Shown here: positions 53,624 through 63,140 of the stretch, piece after piece
Layout: each line of letters begins with the position of its first letter
Numbering within the stretch: the first letter of the stretch is position 1
Source of the DNA: CALCZU01 sp964396165
Lineage (GTDB): Bacteria; Bdellovibrionota; FAC87; UBA2466
Length of the DNA stretch: 64,000 bases
NCBI GenBank assembly: GCA_964396165.1
Contig: CAYNEF010000016.1
Span: forward strand, 10,700 to 74,699
Direction of reading: 5' to 3'
Notes under the pieces: model-generated
Told to the model about the DNA's origin: nothing
Databases searched by the model: none
The model's input: only the letters and a program-made list of their open reading frames with translations
Translations under genes and position numbers: made by a program

Positions 53624-56416
53624 ATGGAAAAGGTAGATGATAAAAAATTGTCGCGAGCTGTAGAGAGGCTAAAAGCCTTGCTTCCCAAAGTACGTACAAA
53701 AGCTCGTGTCGAAAGTGATGAACGTCTCTTTAATAGGTTTAGACCGATATTTTCTGCGGAGAATTTGTCCAACCTAACTGAAAAAGACTTTCGAGATTTT
53801 ACTATTTATAAACAAAATGAACATTGGACAGGCATTCACCGACACAACAATAAAGTGTTGGCTAACATGGAGAGCCTTCGAAAAACCCTGAAGCTACTAG
53901 TTGATGAATCTATGCCAATTGATCAACGAATTGATCAGTTTCGCCCTACCGGTAAAGGAAAAATTATAAGCGGTTTGGGTTCCTCAATATACACTGCAAT
54001 TTTATTTGTTCTTCATCCAGACAAGTATCCCGTATTAAATACAAAAACGCGAAGATCATTACGTACATTGGGACTATACACAGTAAAATCTAGTGATTCA
54101 CACGGCACCAGATACAAGAAAGTAATCGAAACATCTCAAATGCTTGCAGCAGCGTTAGATTGCACCCTGGTTGAACTGGATGGTCTACACCATCACCTTT
54201 TAGAAACAAGTGAGAAAGATGAATTGCCCGCTTTATTTAAATTATCACCGGGTAAACAGGGTGAGGCTTGGGAAGAGCAGCACCAACGAAAAGTAGCTGC
54301 GATAGCATGGGGTGAAAGTGGTGATCTAAATAACTGCGCAAGCTTAGCGGAAGCGGCAAAAATATGTTCTGAGAAAAATGAAGGTGGTAGCACGTCGTAT
54401 ATTACCCAACAGTACAGTCTCCTACGTGATGAAATGCAAGAAGATGACCTTGTACTATACTATGCAAAAGGGAAAATACTAGGCGTTGGAGTTGTAACTG
54501 GAGGCTACCGTTTTGACGCTAACTACGAACATGCTCATACGCGATCAGTTAGATTTGTAGAGCCTTTCATTCCAGTCGATATTACTTCAGACGAGGAACT
54601 TAAGAACTTCTTTTATGATAACAATACGCTTCGTAGTGTTGACGATGAAGAACTCTCTGATTCGATCATTAAAATTATTCGTGAAACCAACCCTCAATTT
54701 AACTGGGAGAAAGATCAGAAATTAAGTCAAACAGAAGAGCTAGAAAATTCTGAATCAACATTTTCTGGTTACAAAAAAGAAGCCTTTAGTCTTTTGAAAA
54801 AGTACGAGTTAAATCCTATCAAAGCGACATATCAAGCTACAAAATCTGAGTTCGAACTTTATATAAAAGAGCCAACACGTGCCCTTATGGCTAATGCAGC
54901 TCCTCTAGTTGAACAGATTTTAGGTGATGAAATTGAAACTGAGACTCGTATTTTAAGTGTCATGAATAAAAATGACTTTGGAAAAGGTGGCATTCACAGC
55001 CACTACTGGGCTGCATTTTACCCTACCGCTAAGAAGCGTATTTCAAGTCCCCAGTTGTTCGTGATTTTGAATCCCAATCAAATTCGCTTTGGCTTCGGAT
55101 TTGGCTTGTACTCGAAAGAATTTGAAAAGCGATTTAATCAAAGAATTAAGGACACAGGTATATTTAGTGAAACCTACTTATCCCAGCTTAAAGCATTGGG
55201 TATAGGAATTCGGATTCATAAACCCGCTGAAAAACTAGACAGTTATGATGGTCCATTTGATGAGAGTATTTTAATCAAAGCACTAGAAGCAAAAGATGAG
55301 CAACCTAACTTTGATGTGTGCCTTTCGAAAGAAGAAGTTGTAGCACTCGGTCCTAAAGTAGCAGACAAAGTAAATGAAGTTTTTTCCGCCTTATTTCCTC
55401 TCTATATATTAGCGACCTGCGACAATCCAGACTTCTTTCTGAAAAAATGGGAATCAAAGATAAATCCTCCTGGCGAAGATGCTGAGGATGAGATTTCACC
55501 TAGTGATTCAAGATACAATTGGCAAAGTTTCCTTAGTGATTTGAACTGGTCTGAATCGTCACCAGAAGCACAAAATGTACAATCGGTACTAGGCGATTTG
55601 TCACTCAATGGAGTCTATGAAGGTCGTCAATTTATTTTCTATGGCCCCCCGGGGACTGGTAAGACTAGAGCAGCTATGAAACTTGCTGCACATTTAGCTA
55701 GTTCTAAGAAGAGCCACCTGAAAATCGTCCAGTTTCATCAGTCCTACGGTTACGAGCAGTTCATTGAAGGAATTAGGCCGAAGACTCTCAATGGGCAGTT
55801 AAGTTATGAAACGCGCGAGGGTGTGTTCGTAGAATTTTGCCGTAACGCTGAGTGCAGACCTAATGAACAGTTTGTATTTCTAATAGACGAACTAAATAGA
55901 GGAAATATAAGCAGGATCTTTGGAGAGTTGATGTATCTCTTAGAATACCGCGAGCAAAAGTTGCCTCTATTGTATTCGCAAACTCCTTTTTCGATTCCTA
56001 AAAATGTAGTGATAATTGGTACTATGAATAGCGCGGATCGTTCCATAGCACTAGTGGACTATGCTCTTCGTCGTCGATTTAATTTTATAGAGATTAAGCC
56101 GCAATCTACTGTGCTTAATAGCGTATATCGGAATGCCAAATCAGCAGAACATATCCAGGCCATTCGTTTTTTGGATCAATTAAACTCTAAAATTCGTGAC
56201 CCTAGGCTTTGTATCGGACACAGTTACTTTTTGTCAGAGGAATGTAGAGATGTAGGACTTACTAAGGCGTTTGTTCGAAAGGTTTGGGATACGGCGCTCT
56301 TCCCTCTCCTTCAAGAATATTTCTTAGCGATGCCAAGTCGTTTAGATGACTTTGACTTCGAGCGTATTTGGTCCGCGGCCTCAACTGATCCTAGCGAGAC
56401 TTCGAGGGCAGCGTAG
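53624..56416 (+). CDS. mcrB: McrB-type AAA GTPase with EVE domain
   Basis: The 930-aa protein has a helical N-terminal domain (about 1-190). An EVE-like domain follows: WGESGDLNNCASLAEAA, then DDLVLYYAKGKILGVGVVTGGYRFD, around residues 225-310. Next is an MrcB/DUF3578-like region (about 385-520; HYWAAFYPT). The AAA motor has GPPGTGKTRAAMKLA Walker A, FLIDELNRGNISRIFGELMYLLE Walker B and GTMNSADRSIALVDYALRRRF, including the NSAD element diagnostic of McrB GTP binding. EVE domains read modified bases, so it probably targets modified DNA. The next gene shares one base with its stop (TAGTG). Confidence 0.93.
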   Translation: MEKVDDKKLSRAVERLKALLPKVRTKARVESDERLFNRFRPIFSAENLSNLTEKDFRDFTIYKQNEHWTGIHRHNNKVLANMESLRKTLKLLVDESMPIDQRIDQFRPTGKGKIISGLGSSIYTAILFVLHPDKYPVLNTKTRRSLRTLGLYTVKSSDSHGTRYKKVIETSQMLAAALDCTLVELDGLHHHLLETSEKDELPALFKLSPGKQGEAWEEQHQRKVAAIAWGESGDLNNCASLAEAAKICSEKNEGGSTSYITQQYSLLRDEMQEDDLVLYYAKGKILGVGVVTGGYRFDANYEHAHTRSVRFVEPFIPVDITSDEELKNFFYDNNTLRSVDDEELSDSIIKIIRETNPQFNWEKDQKLSQTEELENSESTFSGYKKEAFSLLKKYELNPIKATYQATKSEFELYIKEPTRALMANAAPLVEQILGDEIETETRILSVMNKNDFGKGGIHSHYWAAFYPTAKKRISSPQLFVILNPNQIRFGFGFGLYSKEFEKRFNQRIKDTGIFSETYLSQLKALGIGIRIHKPAEKLDSYDGPFDESILIKALEAKDEQPNFDVCLSKEEVVALGPKVADKVNEVFSALFPLYILATCDNPDFFLKKWESKINPPGEDAEDEISPSDSRYNWQSFLSDLNWSESSPEAQNVQSVLGDLSLNGVYEGRQFIFYGPPGTGKTRAAMKLAAHLASSKKSHLKIVQFHQSYGYEQFIEGIRPKTLNGQLSYETREGVFVEFCRNAECRPNEQFVFLIDELNRGNISRIFGELMYLLEYREQKLPLLYSQTPFSIPKNVVIIGTMNSADRSIALVDYALRRRFNFIEIKPQSTVLNSVYRNAKSAEHIQAIRFLDQLNSKIRDPRLCIGHSYFLSEECRDVGLTKAFVRKVWDTALFPLLQEYFLAMPSRLDDFDFERIWSAASTDPSETSRAA

Positions 56417-57633
56417 TGAAACTCAGAGTATGCATTAGCGAATACGGTACTAGCGAACCTGTCTGTCTTACGAGTACTCAACTCGCTACACTCGATGCTT
56501 ACTCTTCTTTTGTTGAAGTAATAGTATGCAGAACCGCAGGCGAATATCGATTGAAAGCGGATTCATTCGTAGGAGATCTTCTTCTCCCTGGGCTCGTGAT
56601 TTCAGTCGAGCCAAAGATTGGTCCTTCTAATTTACTACGGTTATTTCTTGAAGGAGATGGCGAAGCAACTGCAACAGATATCTTTTCTCCAATTCGTAGA
56701 GAAGACACCTTATGGGATGTACTAGGAAATGCACTAATGGGGGAAACCGCACGTTTAGTGCAAGCTGGATTGACTCGCGGATACTTAGAAGAAGAAGCCA
56801 ACCTACAGTTTCCTACCGGACAAGTACTTTTTGTGCAGGATTTCATCAAGAATACTCCAATACGTAATGGCATTTACTGTCGACATACGTTTTTCACAGA
56901 AAATATTTCGAGGAACCAAGCGTTAAAATGGGGATTAGAAACTCTTTCTCAGCTTGCTAGTGAAGATGTTGCTCATCGCCTTACGTCAGCTACGCGCTGG
57001 CTGCAAGAAACTGATTCTTTAGTAAATTGTCCAAATTTTACCTTACCAGATCGTACCGATCGCTATTTTATGCCACTCTATTTAATCACTTTACTATTGC
57101 GTTTTACTTCAGCAGGAACGGCAGCATATGGAAGACACGGTCAGGGCTATATCCTAGACATGAATCGTGTATTTGAAGGATATGTACGTCAACAACTACG
57201 ACGTCGATTAAGCAAACATGGGATCTGTGTAGTACAAAAAGGTGAAAGAGATAGAAAATTATGTGACGGTGTCGGACTCGAACCGGATTTAGTATTGGTA
57301 AATGCTATTGATGGCGTTTCGATAGCAATTGCCGACTGCAAATATAAACAAAACTGGGACCGACAGAATAATGATGTTTATCAGATGTTGGCTTACTTAG
57401 AAGGATATCGTCCAGTAGAAACAGCTATTGTTTTACACCCGATTTCAAAAACAGAAGTCGACTTTAAGTCTATAATTGTGCCTAGAAATCGCCGTTTAGT
57501 TTCTATCGGCATTCCGGAAAAGCGACTATTAGATGCGGAAATCTGGGATTCAATCGAACTGCATATGATTCAATTAAAGCTCACGCACAATTTAGAGCAC
57601 CAACCAACAGAAAATTTTAAAACAGCAGGGTGA
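56416..57633 (+). CDS. mcrC: McrC nuclease subunit
   Basis: The 405-aa protein, GTG start overlapping the mcrB stop. The N-terminal part has LLLPGLVISVEPKIGPSNLLRLF, then a middle LRFTSAGTAAYGRHGQGYILDMNRVFEGYV. The PD-(D/E)XK nuclease core is VGLEPDLVL ... SIAIADCKYKQNWDRQNNDVYQMLAYLEGY. The family is the endonuclease partner of McrB, which cuts modified DNA after GTP-driven translocation. Confidence 0.95.
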   Translation: MKLRVCISEYGTSEPVCLTSTQLATLDAYSSFVEVIVCRTAGEYRLKADSFVGDLLLPGLVISVEPKIGPSNLLRLFLEGDGEATATDIFSPIRREDTLWDVLGNALMGETARLVQAGLTRGYLEEEANLQFPTGQVLFVQDFIKNTPIRNGIYCRHTFFTENISRNQALKWGLETLSQLASEDVAHRLTSATRWLQETDSLVNCPNFTLPDRTDRYFMPLYLITLLLRFTSAGTAAYGRHGQGYILDMNRVFEGYVRQQLRRRLSKHGICVVQKGERDRKLCDGVGLEPDLVLVNAIDGVSIAIADCKYKQNWDRQNNDVYQMLAYLEGYRPVETAIVLHPISKTEVDFKSIIVPRNRRLVSIGIPEKRLLDAEIWDSIELHMIQLKLTHNLEHQPTENFKTAG

Positions 57634-57662
57634 TATGAGTAATTAAAACTCAAGATATTCCC

Positions 57663-58037
57663 TCACCCCAACCCCAACCGCCGCGCCAGCAAACAAACCG
57701 AATTCAAATCCCGATACAACTTATCCGGCAGTTCCTCCGCATTCCTATACCGCTCCCGAATCTTCTTCATATCAAACACCACGACATCATCGTTCGTAAA
57801 AAAAATCGCAGGGCTAATGTCGAGCGCCTCGGCCATTACGACAAGAGTTTTTACTGAAGGGGAGGCCTTTCCCGACTCAAAGTGCGCAAGCGAGCCCTGA
57901 GTAATTTTTGTTTTTTTCGCAAGCTCCGACTGTGTGAGCTTTCTTAACTCCCTAAGATACTTAATGCGCTTATGTAGTGGGTAGTCTGGAGTCTTTCGTT
58001 TCTTTGCAGTCATACATAACTTATCGGTATTACGCAT
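57663..58037 (-). CDS. XRE-family HTH regulator (minus)
   Basis: The 124-aa protein: residues about 24-80 are a classical Cro/C1 helix-turn-helix: IKYLRELRKLTQSELAKKTKITQGSLAHFESGKASPSVKTLVVMAEAL. The C-terminal 40 residues are unique (KKIRERYRNAEELPDKLYRDL). A shorter start at 58013 is possible; neither has a clear ribosome site. It is divergent from a second XRE gene, with two palindromes between them. Confidence 0.9.
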   Translation of the reverse strand: MRNTDKLCMTAKKRKTPDYPLHKRIKYLRELRKLTQSELAKKTKITQGSLAHFESGKASPSVKTLVVMAEALDISPAIFFTNDDVVVFDMKKIRERYRNAEELPDKLYRDLNSVCLLARRLGLG

Positions 58038-58052
58038 AAAAACTTAAGTATT

Positions 58053-58065
58053 CATGTAGTACATG
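58053..58065. promoter_or_regulatory. 13-bp palindrome in the divergent XRE promoter region
   Basis: CATGTAGTACATG is a perfect dyad around a central G. It lies 16 bp upstream of the minus-strand XRE start, a position suited to autorepression. Confidence 0.55.
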
Positions 58066-58073
58066 CATCTATT

Positions 58074-58088
58074 ATTAGCAGTACTAAT
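58074..58088. promoter_or_regulatory. Second dyad in the divergent XRE promoter region
   Basis: ATTAG-CAGTA-CTAAT has perfect 5-bp arms, with weaker symmetry extending outward (7 of 9 bases). It lies about 108 bp before the plus-strand XRE gene and may be an operator for one of the two XRE proteins. Confidence 0.4.
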
Positions 58089-58195
58089 ATTTGAGCTTGA
58101 TTGCTATTACGCAATGTGTCATAATAGTTTTTGTTGATTCTTAGTTTGTCCGACTGACCGGACTTTTGTTGGGAGTTTGTGAGGAGTGTTTTAAC

Positions 58196-58408
58196 ATGAG
58201 TGCATTGAGGCTCAAGTACGAGTTGAAAAGGCTTTTGGAACTGAAAGGTTTAAGAGTCTCGGATCTTTCTCGTGCTACAGGTGTCCCCAAACAATCGATA
58301 AGTGATTGGCTAGGTGGCGCCTCCCCTCGAAAAATGGAGAGTCTATACAGAGTTGCGCGCTACTTGGGCGTCACGATTGATGAGCTTTGCTTTGGACGAA
58401 AAATATAG
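58196..58408 (+). CDS. Small XRE-family HTH protein
   Basis: The 70-aa frame starts at ATG 58196 with a GAGGAG site; the frame is open 10 codons upstream. The whole protein is one Cro/C1 HTH: LKYELKRLLELKGLRVSDLSRATGVPKQSISDWLGGASPRKMESLYRVARYLGVTIDELCFG. It is the first gene of a run ending at 61001 and is 18 bp before the membrane protein. Confidence 0.9.
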   Translation: MSALRLKYELKRLLELKGLRVSDLSRATGVPKQSISDWLGGASPRKMESLYRVARYLGVTIDELCFGRKI

Positions 58409-58426
58409 AGAGGATGGCGAAGTAAA

Positions 58427-58888
58427 ATGTATGTAGGCCTATTATTAGTAATTGTTAGTTTGGTAACTTTTGTAATTCTTTACTTAGGTGAATATGCATG
58501 GCTTTTGGCCCCACAAGTAAATCAAATTCCAATATTCGTCTTACTGGGTGGAGGACTCTACTTGACGTTTTCCAGGAATGAATTGCGCGGTATCTACACG
58601 GGGTTAATTCAACTGTTTACTAAAAGAACTGTAGTCGTCGATGAACAAACAGCCGTCCCGAAGTGTCTTACAAATCGCGTATTCAAAATGGTTATGTTCT
58701 CTTACCTTCTGGAGTGGGTATTTAGTGTTTCTCGAGGGTTGATTAAATACAATTATACCCATGACTTAACAGTCGTAGATTTATTCCATACTCTCAGTAC
58801 CGGTATATTGTTCATAGTAACTGTTTTTTTATTAATTCCGATTTGCGGAAGGCTCGAAGGGATCAATTTAACCAAATCTGAAAATTAA
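58427..58888 (+). CDS. Membrane protein of the PcfJ-like operon
   Basis: The 153-aa protein has about four transmembrane helices: LLLVIVSLVTFVILYLGEYAWLL, IPIFVLLGGGLYLTF, RVFKMVMFSYLLEWVFSVSRG and LSTGILFIVTVFLLIPICG. A charged loop between helices 2 and 3 contains KRTVVVDEQT. No family is recognised. It lies between an XRE regulator and the repeat/PcfJ-like gene, 18 and 21 bp from its neighbours. Confidence 0.75.
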   Translation: MYVGLLLVIVSLVTFVILYLGEYAWLLAPQVNQIPIFVLLGGGLYLTFSRNELRGIYTGLIQLFTKRTVVVDEQTAVPKCLTNRVFKMVMFSYLLEWVFSVSRGLIKYNYTHDLTVVDLFHTLSTGILFIVTVFLLIPICGRLEGINLTKSEN

Positions 58889-58909
58889 AAAAGTATAAGT
58901 GAGGAGTAT

Positions 58910-60571
58910 GTGAGTAAAAATATTGAAACTAAATGGTACGATTTTGGCGAAAAAAAATTTAAAGGGATAGAACCGTTGTGGCAGTTTGTATTTAGAGAGA
59001 TCAAAGCTACTTGGTGCTTTAATGCTAAAGTAAATAAGGGCGCAGATGCTTTTTTAAAAGATCACATTACGAAGTTAGCAAAAGAATGCCGCTGGATTGC
59101 TACGCATCCGCTTACGGAAGAATTAATTAATCTTTATACCGAAGATACACGTAACTATGTGGCCGCTTCCATGGCGATGAATCCGACAATTAACGCAGAA
59201 GCAGTATTCAAATTACTAAACTTGGAAGATTTGGCGTTACCTCACTTTGTAGCGGGCACAGTGGCTGTAGAAAAGTTAGAAGGGTTTGAATGGCACGGGC
59301 TCTCTCAATTATCTGCCAGCAAACGACATATGCTTTTACGGTTATTAAAAAATCCAAAAACTCCAAAATCTATTGTGCATAAGATTATTGAATCCAATAC
59401 GGATGATGATATTTTGATGCGGGCACTAAATAACAAACATGTGCCTCGCGCTCTATTTGATAAGTTGTGCCTAGTGGAAAGTGAACGTGTGTTATGTGAA
59501 GTTTTTAGGCATAACGAAGCACCTGCGGATTTAGTCGAACGATATGCTCTTAGTCCGTTTTCTTCTGTAAGACAAAATATTGCTGATCGCGCGAATATAG
59601 ATCCTGCCATTTTAAGAACACTCTGTCTCGATACAGATGTGCGTGTGCGTGCAATTGCATCTAATCGGCTGAAACAAGTACAAGATCGGCTTAAGTTATC
59701 TGATTGGTGCGCCATTAACTTAGGGGTCTCTAGCTCGCGGGTGACGGTATCTGTCAGTAAATCGGTAAACAGTTTTGAGTATATGGGTTGGTTATCTATT
59801 TTGGGCCATTTTTTTCAAGAAGTGTATAGAACAAAAACTGGAGACTACATCGATATACTTTTGCGCCTCAATACTGAAAAGGTAGCGGCAAACGTATCGA
59901 GTACAAATGCTTTACTGGTAGACGATTTGTTTCTCAAAGAGGCCATGCGCTATTTGTCTAAAGAGGAGGTCGTAAGTGTTTTTACGACTACTTGGGATAA
60001 GGAAAGTCTTTTTGCATGGGCGAAAGTAGTTAAAGAGTTTCAGCCTCTAATCCCTGTTATTCGGACAGAACTAAAAGCCGAATTAAAGAAGCAAAAGGTT
60101 TTAACGATTCACCAATTAACAAAAATAATTAGAGAAGTTGTCGATAAAAAACATAAAGAGAGTAAAATTGCGAGTCCACTCGCATTGCCGCTAAATGAAA
60201 CGCTCAAAAAAATAACGAATTTAAATCTGTCGGGCACACTTGCTGGCTATTATGTCCATGTGCCTAGTTCTTTGAGCGAAGTCGTGGAAATTGGTGTTCA
60301 GCTACAAAATTGTTTGGATAGAAGATTTACCGCATTTAAATATGCAGCATCGTCCAACGGATTAGTTATTTTAAAAAATAAAAGTAATAACAAGCCTGCT
60401 TATGTTCTCTCAGTTAGCCCTGAGGGGAAAATTTTGGAAATGAAAGGAAAGTTAAATCGGATGCCCTCACTGGAGGTCATAAAAGAAATGCGGAAAGTTC
60501 TACTGGATAAATTTGCGAATAAAGAAAGCTCACAAAAGGGAAAGGTAGGCGCTGTGCATGCCGAAAATTAA
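58910..60571 (+). CDS. LRV/HEAT-like repeat protein with C-terminal PcfJ-like domain
   Basis: The 553-aa protein, GTG start with AGGAG. Residues about 60-260 hold helical repeats of about 24 aa (NPKTPKSIVHKIIES, FSSVRQNIADRANIDPAILRTLCLDTDVRVRAIASNRL), like leucine-rich-variant or HEAT repeats. A middle helical domain follows. Residues about 430-530 contain LQNCLDRRFTAFKYAASSNGLVILKNKSNNKPAYVLSVSPEGKILEMKGKLNRMPS, a pattern of PcfJ-like domains (L..C..... LR......Y......G.I.... G..N). PcfJ is known from the pCF10 conjugation region with no assigned function. The gene after it overlaps by 14 bp. Confidence 0.65.
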   Translation: MSKNIETKWYDFGEKKFKGIEPLWQFVFREIKATWCFNAKVNKGADAFLKDHITKLAKECRWIATHPLTEELINLYTEDTRNYVAASMAMNPTINAEAVFKLLNLEDLALPHFVAGTVAVEKLEGFEWHGLSQLSASKRHMLLRLLKNPKTPKSIVHKIIESNTDDDILMRALNNKHVPRALFDKLCLVESERVLCEVFRHNEAPADLVERYALSPFSSVRQNIADRANIDPAILRTLCLDTDVRVRAIASNRLKQVQDRLKLSDWCAINLGVSSSRVTVSVSKSVNSFEYMGWLSILGHFFQEVYRTKTGDYIDILLRLNTEKVAANVSSTNALLVDDLFLKEAMRYLSKEEVVSVFTTTWDKESLFAWAKVVKEFQPLIPVIRTELKAELKKQKVLTIHQLTKIIREVVDKKHKESKIASPLALPLNETLKKITNLNLSGTLAGYYVHVPSSLSEVVEIGVQLQNCLDRRFTAFKYAASSNGLVILKNKSNNKPAYVLSVSPEGKILEMKGKLNRMPSLEVIKEMRKVLLDKFANKESSQKGKVGAVHAEN

Positions 60572-61001
60572 GCAGCGCTTGGTTGGTAAAATAGTAAAAA
60601 TACTTCCAGATAAAGTTGAGGCTGTTCGGAAGAATACTAATATAGAGCGATGTAATAATTTTTCTTGTTATGTTTTTTCGGATACAGGGCGCTGTTATGA
60701 GGTGACCTACAATACTGACATGTTTGCGCCTACTTTGCAGTTACAACATAACATCGGTCCTGTTGGTGACGGTACTGTGGAATACCTTGTGGTGCGTATC
60801 GGTGGGACGTTTATGATTAGGCACAGCTTGTTTGTTGCTCATCTTGATACTTTTTACTGTGAGGGACGGACTGTTCCGCGAGAACATTATAGGTGCCTTT
60901 CTAGTTTTATAGTCCAATCGATGAGAGCGAATTATAGGATGGACAGCGATTTAGTACTGCAAGCGCATCTTGAACCGCTAGCGCCTGAAGCGGAATTATA
61001 G
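60558..61001 (+). CDS. Hypothetical 147-aa protein coupled to the PcfJ-like gene
   Basis: The ATG lies 14 bp inside the preceding gene, so translation is probably coupled. The protein is strand-rich with RLVGKIVKILPDKVEAVRKN, CNNFSCYVFSDTGRCYEVTYN, VEYLVVRIGGTFMIRHSLFVAHLDTFYCEGRTVPREHYRCL. Several Cys occur. I recognise no family. It probably works with the PcfJ-like protein. Confidence 0.65.
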   Translation: MPKIKQRLVGKIVKILPDKVEAVRKNTNIERCNNFSCYVFSDTGRCYEVTYNTDMFAPTLQLQHNIGPVGDGTVEYLVVRIGGTFMIRHSLFVAHLDTFYCEGRTVPREHYRCLSSFIVQSMRANYRMDSDLVLQAHLEPLAPEAEL

Positions 61002-61066
61002 TTAGTGATTTGCCGCGTTAACCAATACAAGAAAAGTAAAGATTCTACCGATAAGAAAGGTAACCA

Positions 61067-63106
61067 ATGAGCAAACTAAAACCCATCCCCCAACCCAACC
61101 AAACGCCCCCCCTCACACGCCCGCTCTCCAAATCCCGATTCAAGATCGCCTACTCCTGCCCGACAAAGCTCTTCTACCAAAACAAACCTGAGTACCCAGA
61201 CAACAAACAGGGTGACGATTTCCTAAGAGCCCTCGCAGAAGGTGGACACCAAGTTGGTAGTCTTGCCAAACTCTATTTCCCCGACGGACATGAGATTACC
61301 GAAAAAGATTATTCCCGCTCGCTCGATCAAACGAAGATTTCTCTTGCCGCTACTAACATCACACTTTTTGAAGCGGCCTTTCGACACGAAAACCTTTTTG
61401 TTCGAGCCGATATCGTTGAGAAAAAAGGCGATATTTTAAATCTGTATGAAGTCAAAGCCTCTAGTTTCGATGAAGAAAAGTATAAAGATCACTTTTTAAA
61501 CTCTGGTGAAGACGACTTACATGGGGATTGGAGTGAGTACATTCTCGATTTGGCGTTTCAGACGCATGTGATTCAAAAAGCGTATCCTAAACTCACTGTC
61601 GTTCCGCACTTGTACCTATTCGATAAAAAGCAGCTGACTACTATCAGCGGACTTGGAAATAAGTTTCAGATTGTACGAGAAGGACGAGGGGTTCGTATTA
61701 TCGTCTCTCCAGAGCTTAAGAAAACAGGACTTGGGGAAAAAATCTTGCGCGCTTACCCGGCATCTCGGGCTGTCGAAATGGTTCTCGATGGTAAAGACAG
61801 TAATGATTGGCGCGGACAACTTAAGTTTAGTGAATGGGTGCGAGATTTATCCCACGCTTACTTAAATGACAAAAAGATTGCGCCTGCAGTAGGAAGCCAA
61901 TGCAAAAAGTGTGAGTACCGCATCGATAAGTCGGATTTTCCTGGTAAAAAGAGTGCGTTTGATGAGTGTTGGAAAGAGGCTCTCGCACTTAGTAATTCAG
62001 AGTTAGAACGAGCACGGTCTTTTGATGTTTGGGATACTAAAGTTGCAGCTAAGTGGATAAAAGATGACGGCATCTACTTTATGGATGAGTTGGAAGAGTC
62101 GCATATCAAGCCCAAGTCAGATGATAAGCCTGGGATTTCAAGAACCGAGCGGCAATGGATGCAGATCACAAAATACTCTAAAAAAGATATGAGCGATTTT
62201 TTTGATAAAGAAGGCTTTCAAGAATCTATATCGGATATCAAGTACCCACTGCACTTTATCGATTTTGAAACGTGTATGCCGCCGATTCCGTTTACGGTGG
62301 GACGTCACTCGTATGAGCAGATTGCTTTTCAGTTTTCGCATCATGTGCTTTATGAAGACGGTAAAGTGGAGCACCAGGGGCAGTACATTAATCCTAATCC
62401 AGAGACTTTTCCTAATTTTGATTTTTTAAGAGCGTTAAAAAGCGAATTGGATAAAGATGAGGGGACCGTCTTTAGGTACTCGCACCACGAAAACACGGTT
62501 CTCATGCAGATTTATAAGCAGCTGCAGAATGTCTCAGCGAGTGATGTGCCGGATAAAGAAGTACTGATGGCTTGGATTAAGACCATCGCAAAACCGAAAA
62601 CGCCTACCAGTAAAAAAGTACAGCCCGAATGGGTGCCGACACGTCCGATGATCGATCTTTGTGATCTCGTAAAGCGGCACTACTACGATCCTTACATGAA
62701 AAATTCGAATTCCATCAAGAAAGTGCTGCCGGCGATTTTAAGAAGTTCCACATTCTTAAAAGATAAATACGGCAAACCTGTTTATGGCTCAAATAATGGA
62801 ATCAAAAGTTTAAACTTTAAAGACAAGGTGTGGGTTGAGAAAGACTCAACTGGAGAATTAAAAGATCCCTATGAGTTGTTGCCACCTGTATTTGCTGATT
62901 ACTCTAAAGAAGAGATAAGCCGCTTTTACACAGAAGATGAACTTGGGAATGGTGGTGAAGCTACTGTCGCCTACGCCCGTATGCAGTTCACTGAGATGTC
63001 TTCGGTTGAGCGAGAAGCTATCGTAAACGCCCTCCTCCGTTACTGCGAACTCGACACACTTGCCATGGTGATGATTTGGGAAGCTTGGACTGCGCGACTG
63101 AAGTAA
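61067..63106 (+). CDS. DUF2779 protein with PD-(D/E)XK and DnaQ-like domains
   Basis: The 679-aa protein. Residues about 20-170 look like a RecB-type nuclease: LSKSRFKIAYSCPTKLFY at the start, ENLFVRADIVEKKGDILNLYEVKAS (D...EVK). Cys residues CKKCEYR are near 280, as in Cas4/RecB-like clusters. The DUF2779 part begins LHFIDFETCMPPIPF near 400, with the DxE of RNase H/DnaQ exonucleases, and ends in RYCELDTLAMVMIWEAW. A predicted nuclease; members are common near defence genes. An AAAGGT ribosome site precedes the ATG. Confidence 0.85.
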   Translation: MSKLKPIPQPNQTPPLTRPLSKSRFKIAYSCPTKLFYQNKPEYPDNKQGDDFLRALAEGGHQVGSLAKLYFPDGHEITEKDYSRSLDQTKISLAATNITLFEAAFRHENLFVRADIVEKKGDILNLYEVKASSFDEEKYKDHFLNSGEDDLHGDWSEYILDLAFQTHVIQKAYPKLTVVPHLYLFDKKQLTTISGLGNKFQIVREGRGVRIIVSPELKKTGLGEKILRAYPASRAVEMVLDGKDSNDWRGQLKFSEWVRDLSHAYLNDKKIAPAVGSQCKKCEYRIDKSDFPGKKSAFDECWKEALALSNSELERARSFDVWDTKVAAKWIKDDGIYFMDELEESHIKPKSDDKPGISRTERQWMQITKYSKKDMSDFFDKEGFQESISDIKYPLHFIDFETCMPPIPFTVGRHSYEQIAFQFSHHVLYEDGKVEHQGQYINPNPETFPNFDFLRALKSELDKDEGTVFRYSHHENTVLMQIYKQLQNVSASDVPDKEVLMAWIKTIAKPKTPTSKKVQPEWVPTRPMIDLCDLVKRHYYDPYMKNSNSIKKVLPAILRSSTFLKDKYGKPVYGSNNGIKSLNFKDKVWVEKDSTGELKDPYELLPPVFADYSKEEISRFYTEDELGNGGEATVAYARMQFTEMSSVEREAIVNALLRYCELDTLAMVMIWEAWTARLK

Positions 63107-63118
63107 TGAATACCACGA

Positions 63119-63136
63119 ACTCTGCACGTGCAGAGT
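63119..63136. repeat. 18-bp perfect palindrome, copy 4
   Basis: ACTCTGCACGTGCAGAGT occurs 12 bases after the DUF2779 stop and just before the stop of the convergent TauE-like gene. It is identical to the copies at 43605, 44440 and 44906, more than 18 kb away. Confidence 0.95.
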
Positions 63137-63140
63137 AAAA

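Noticed and set aside
61242..61439. 65-codon plus-strand frame and other short frames inside the DUF2779 gene
   Set aside because: Shadows of a well-supported long coding frame.
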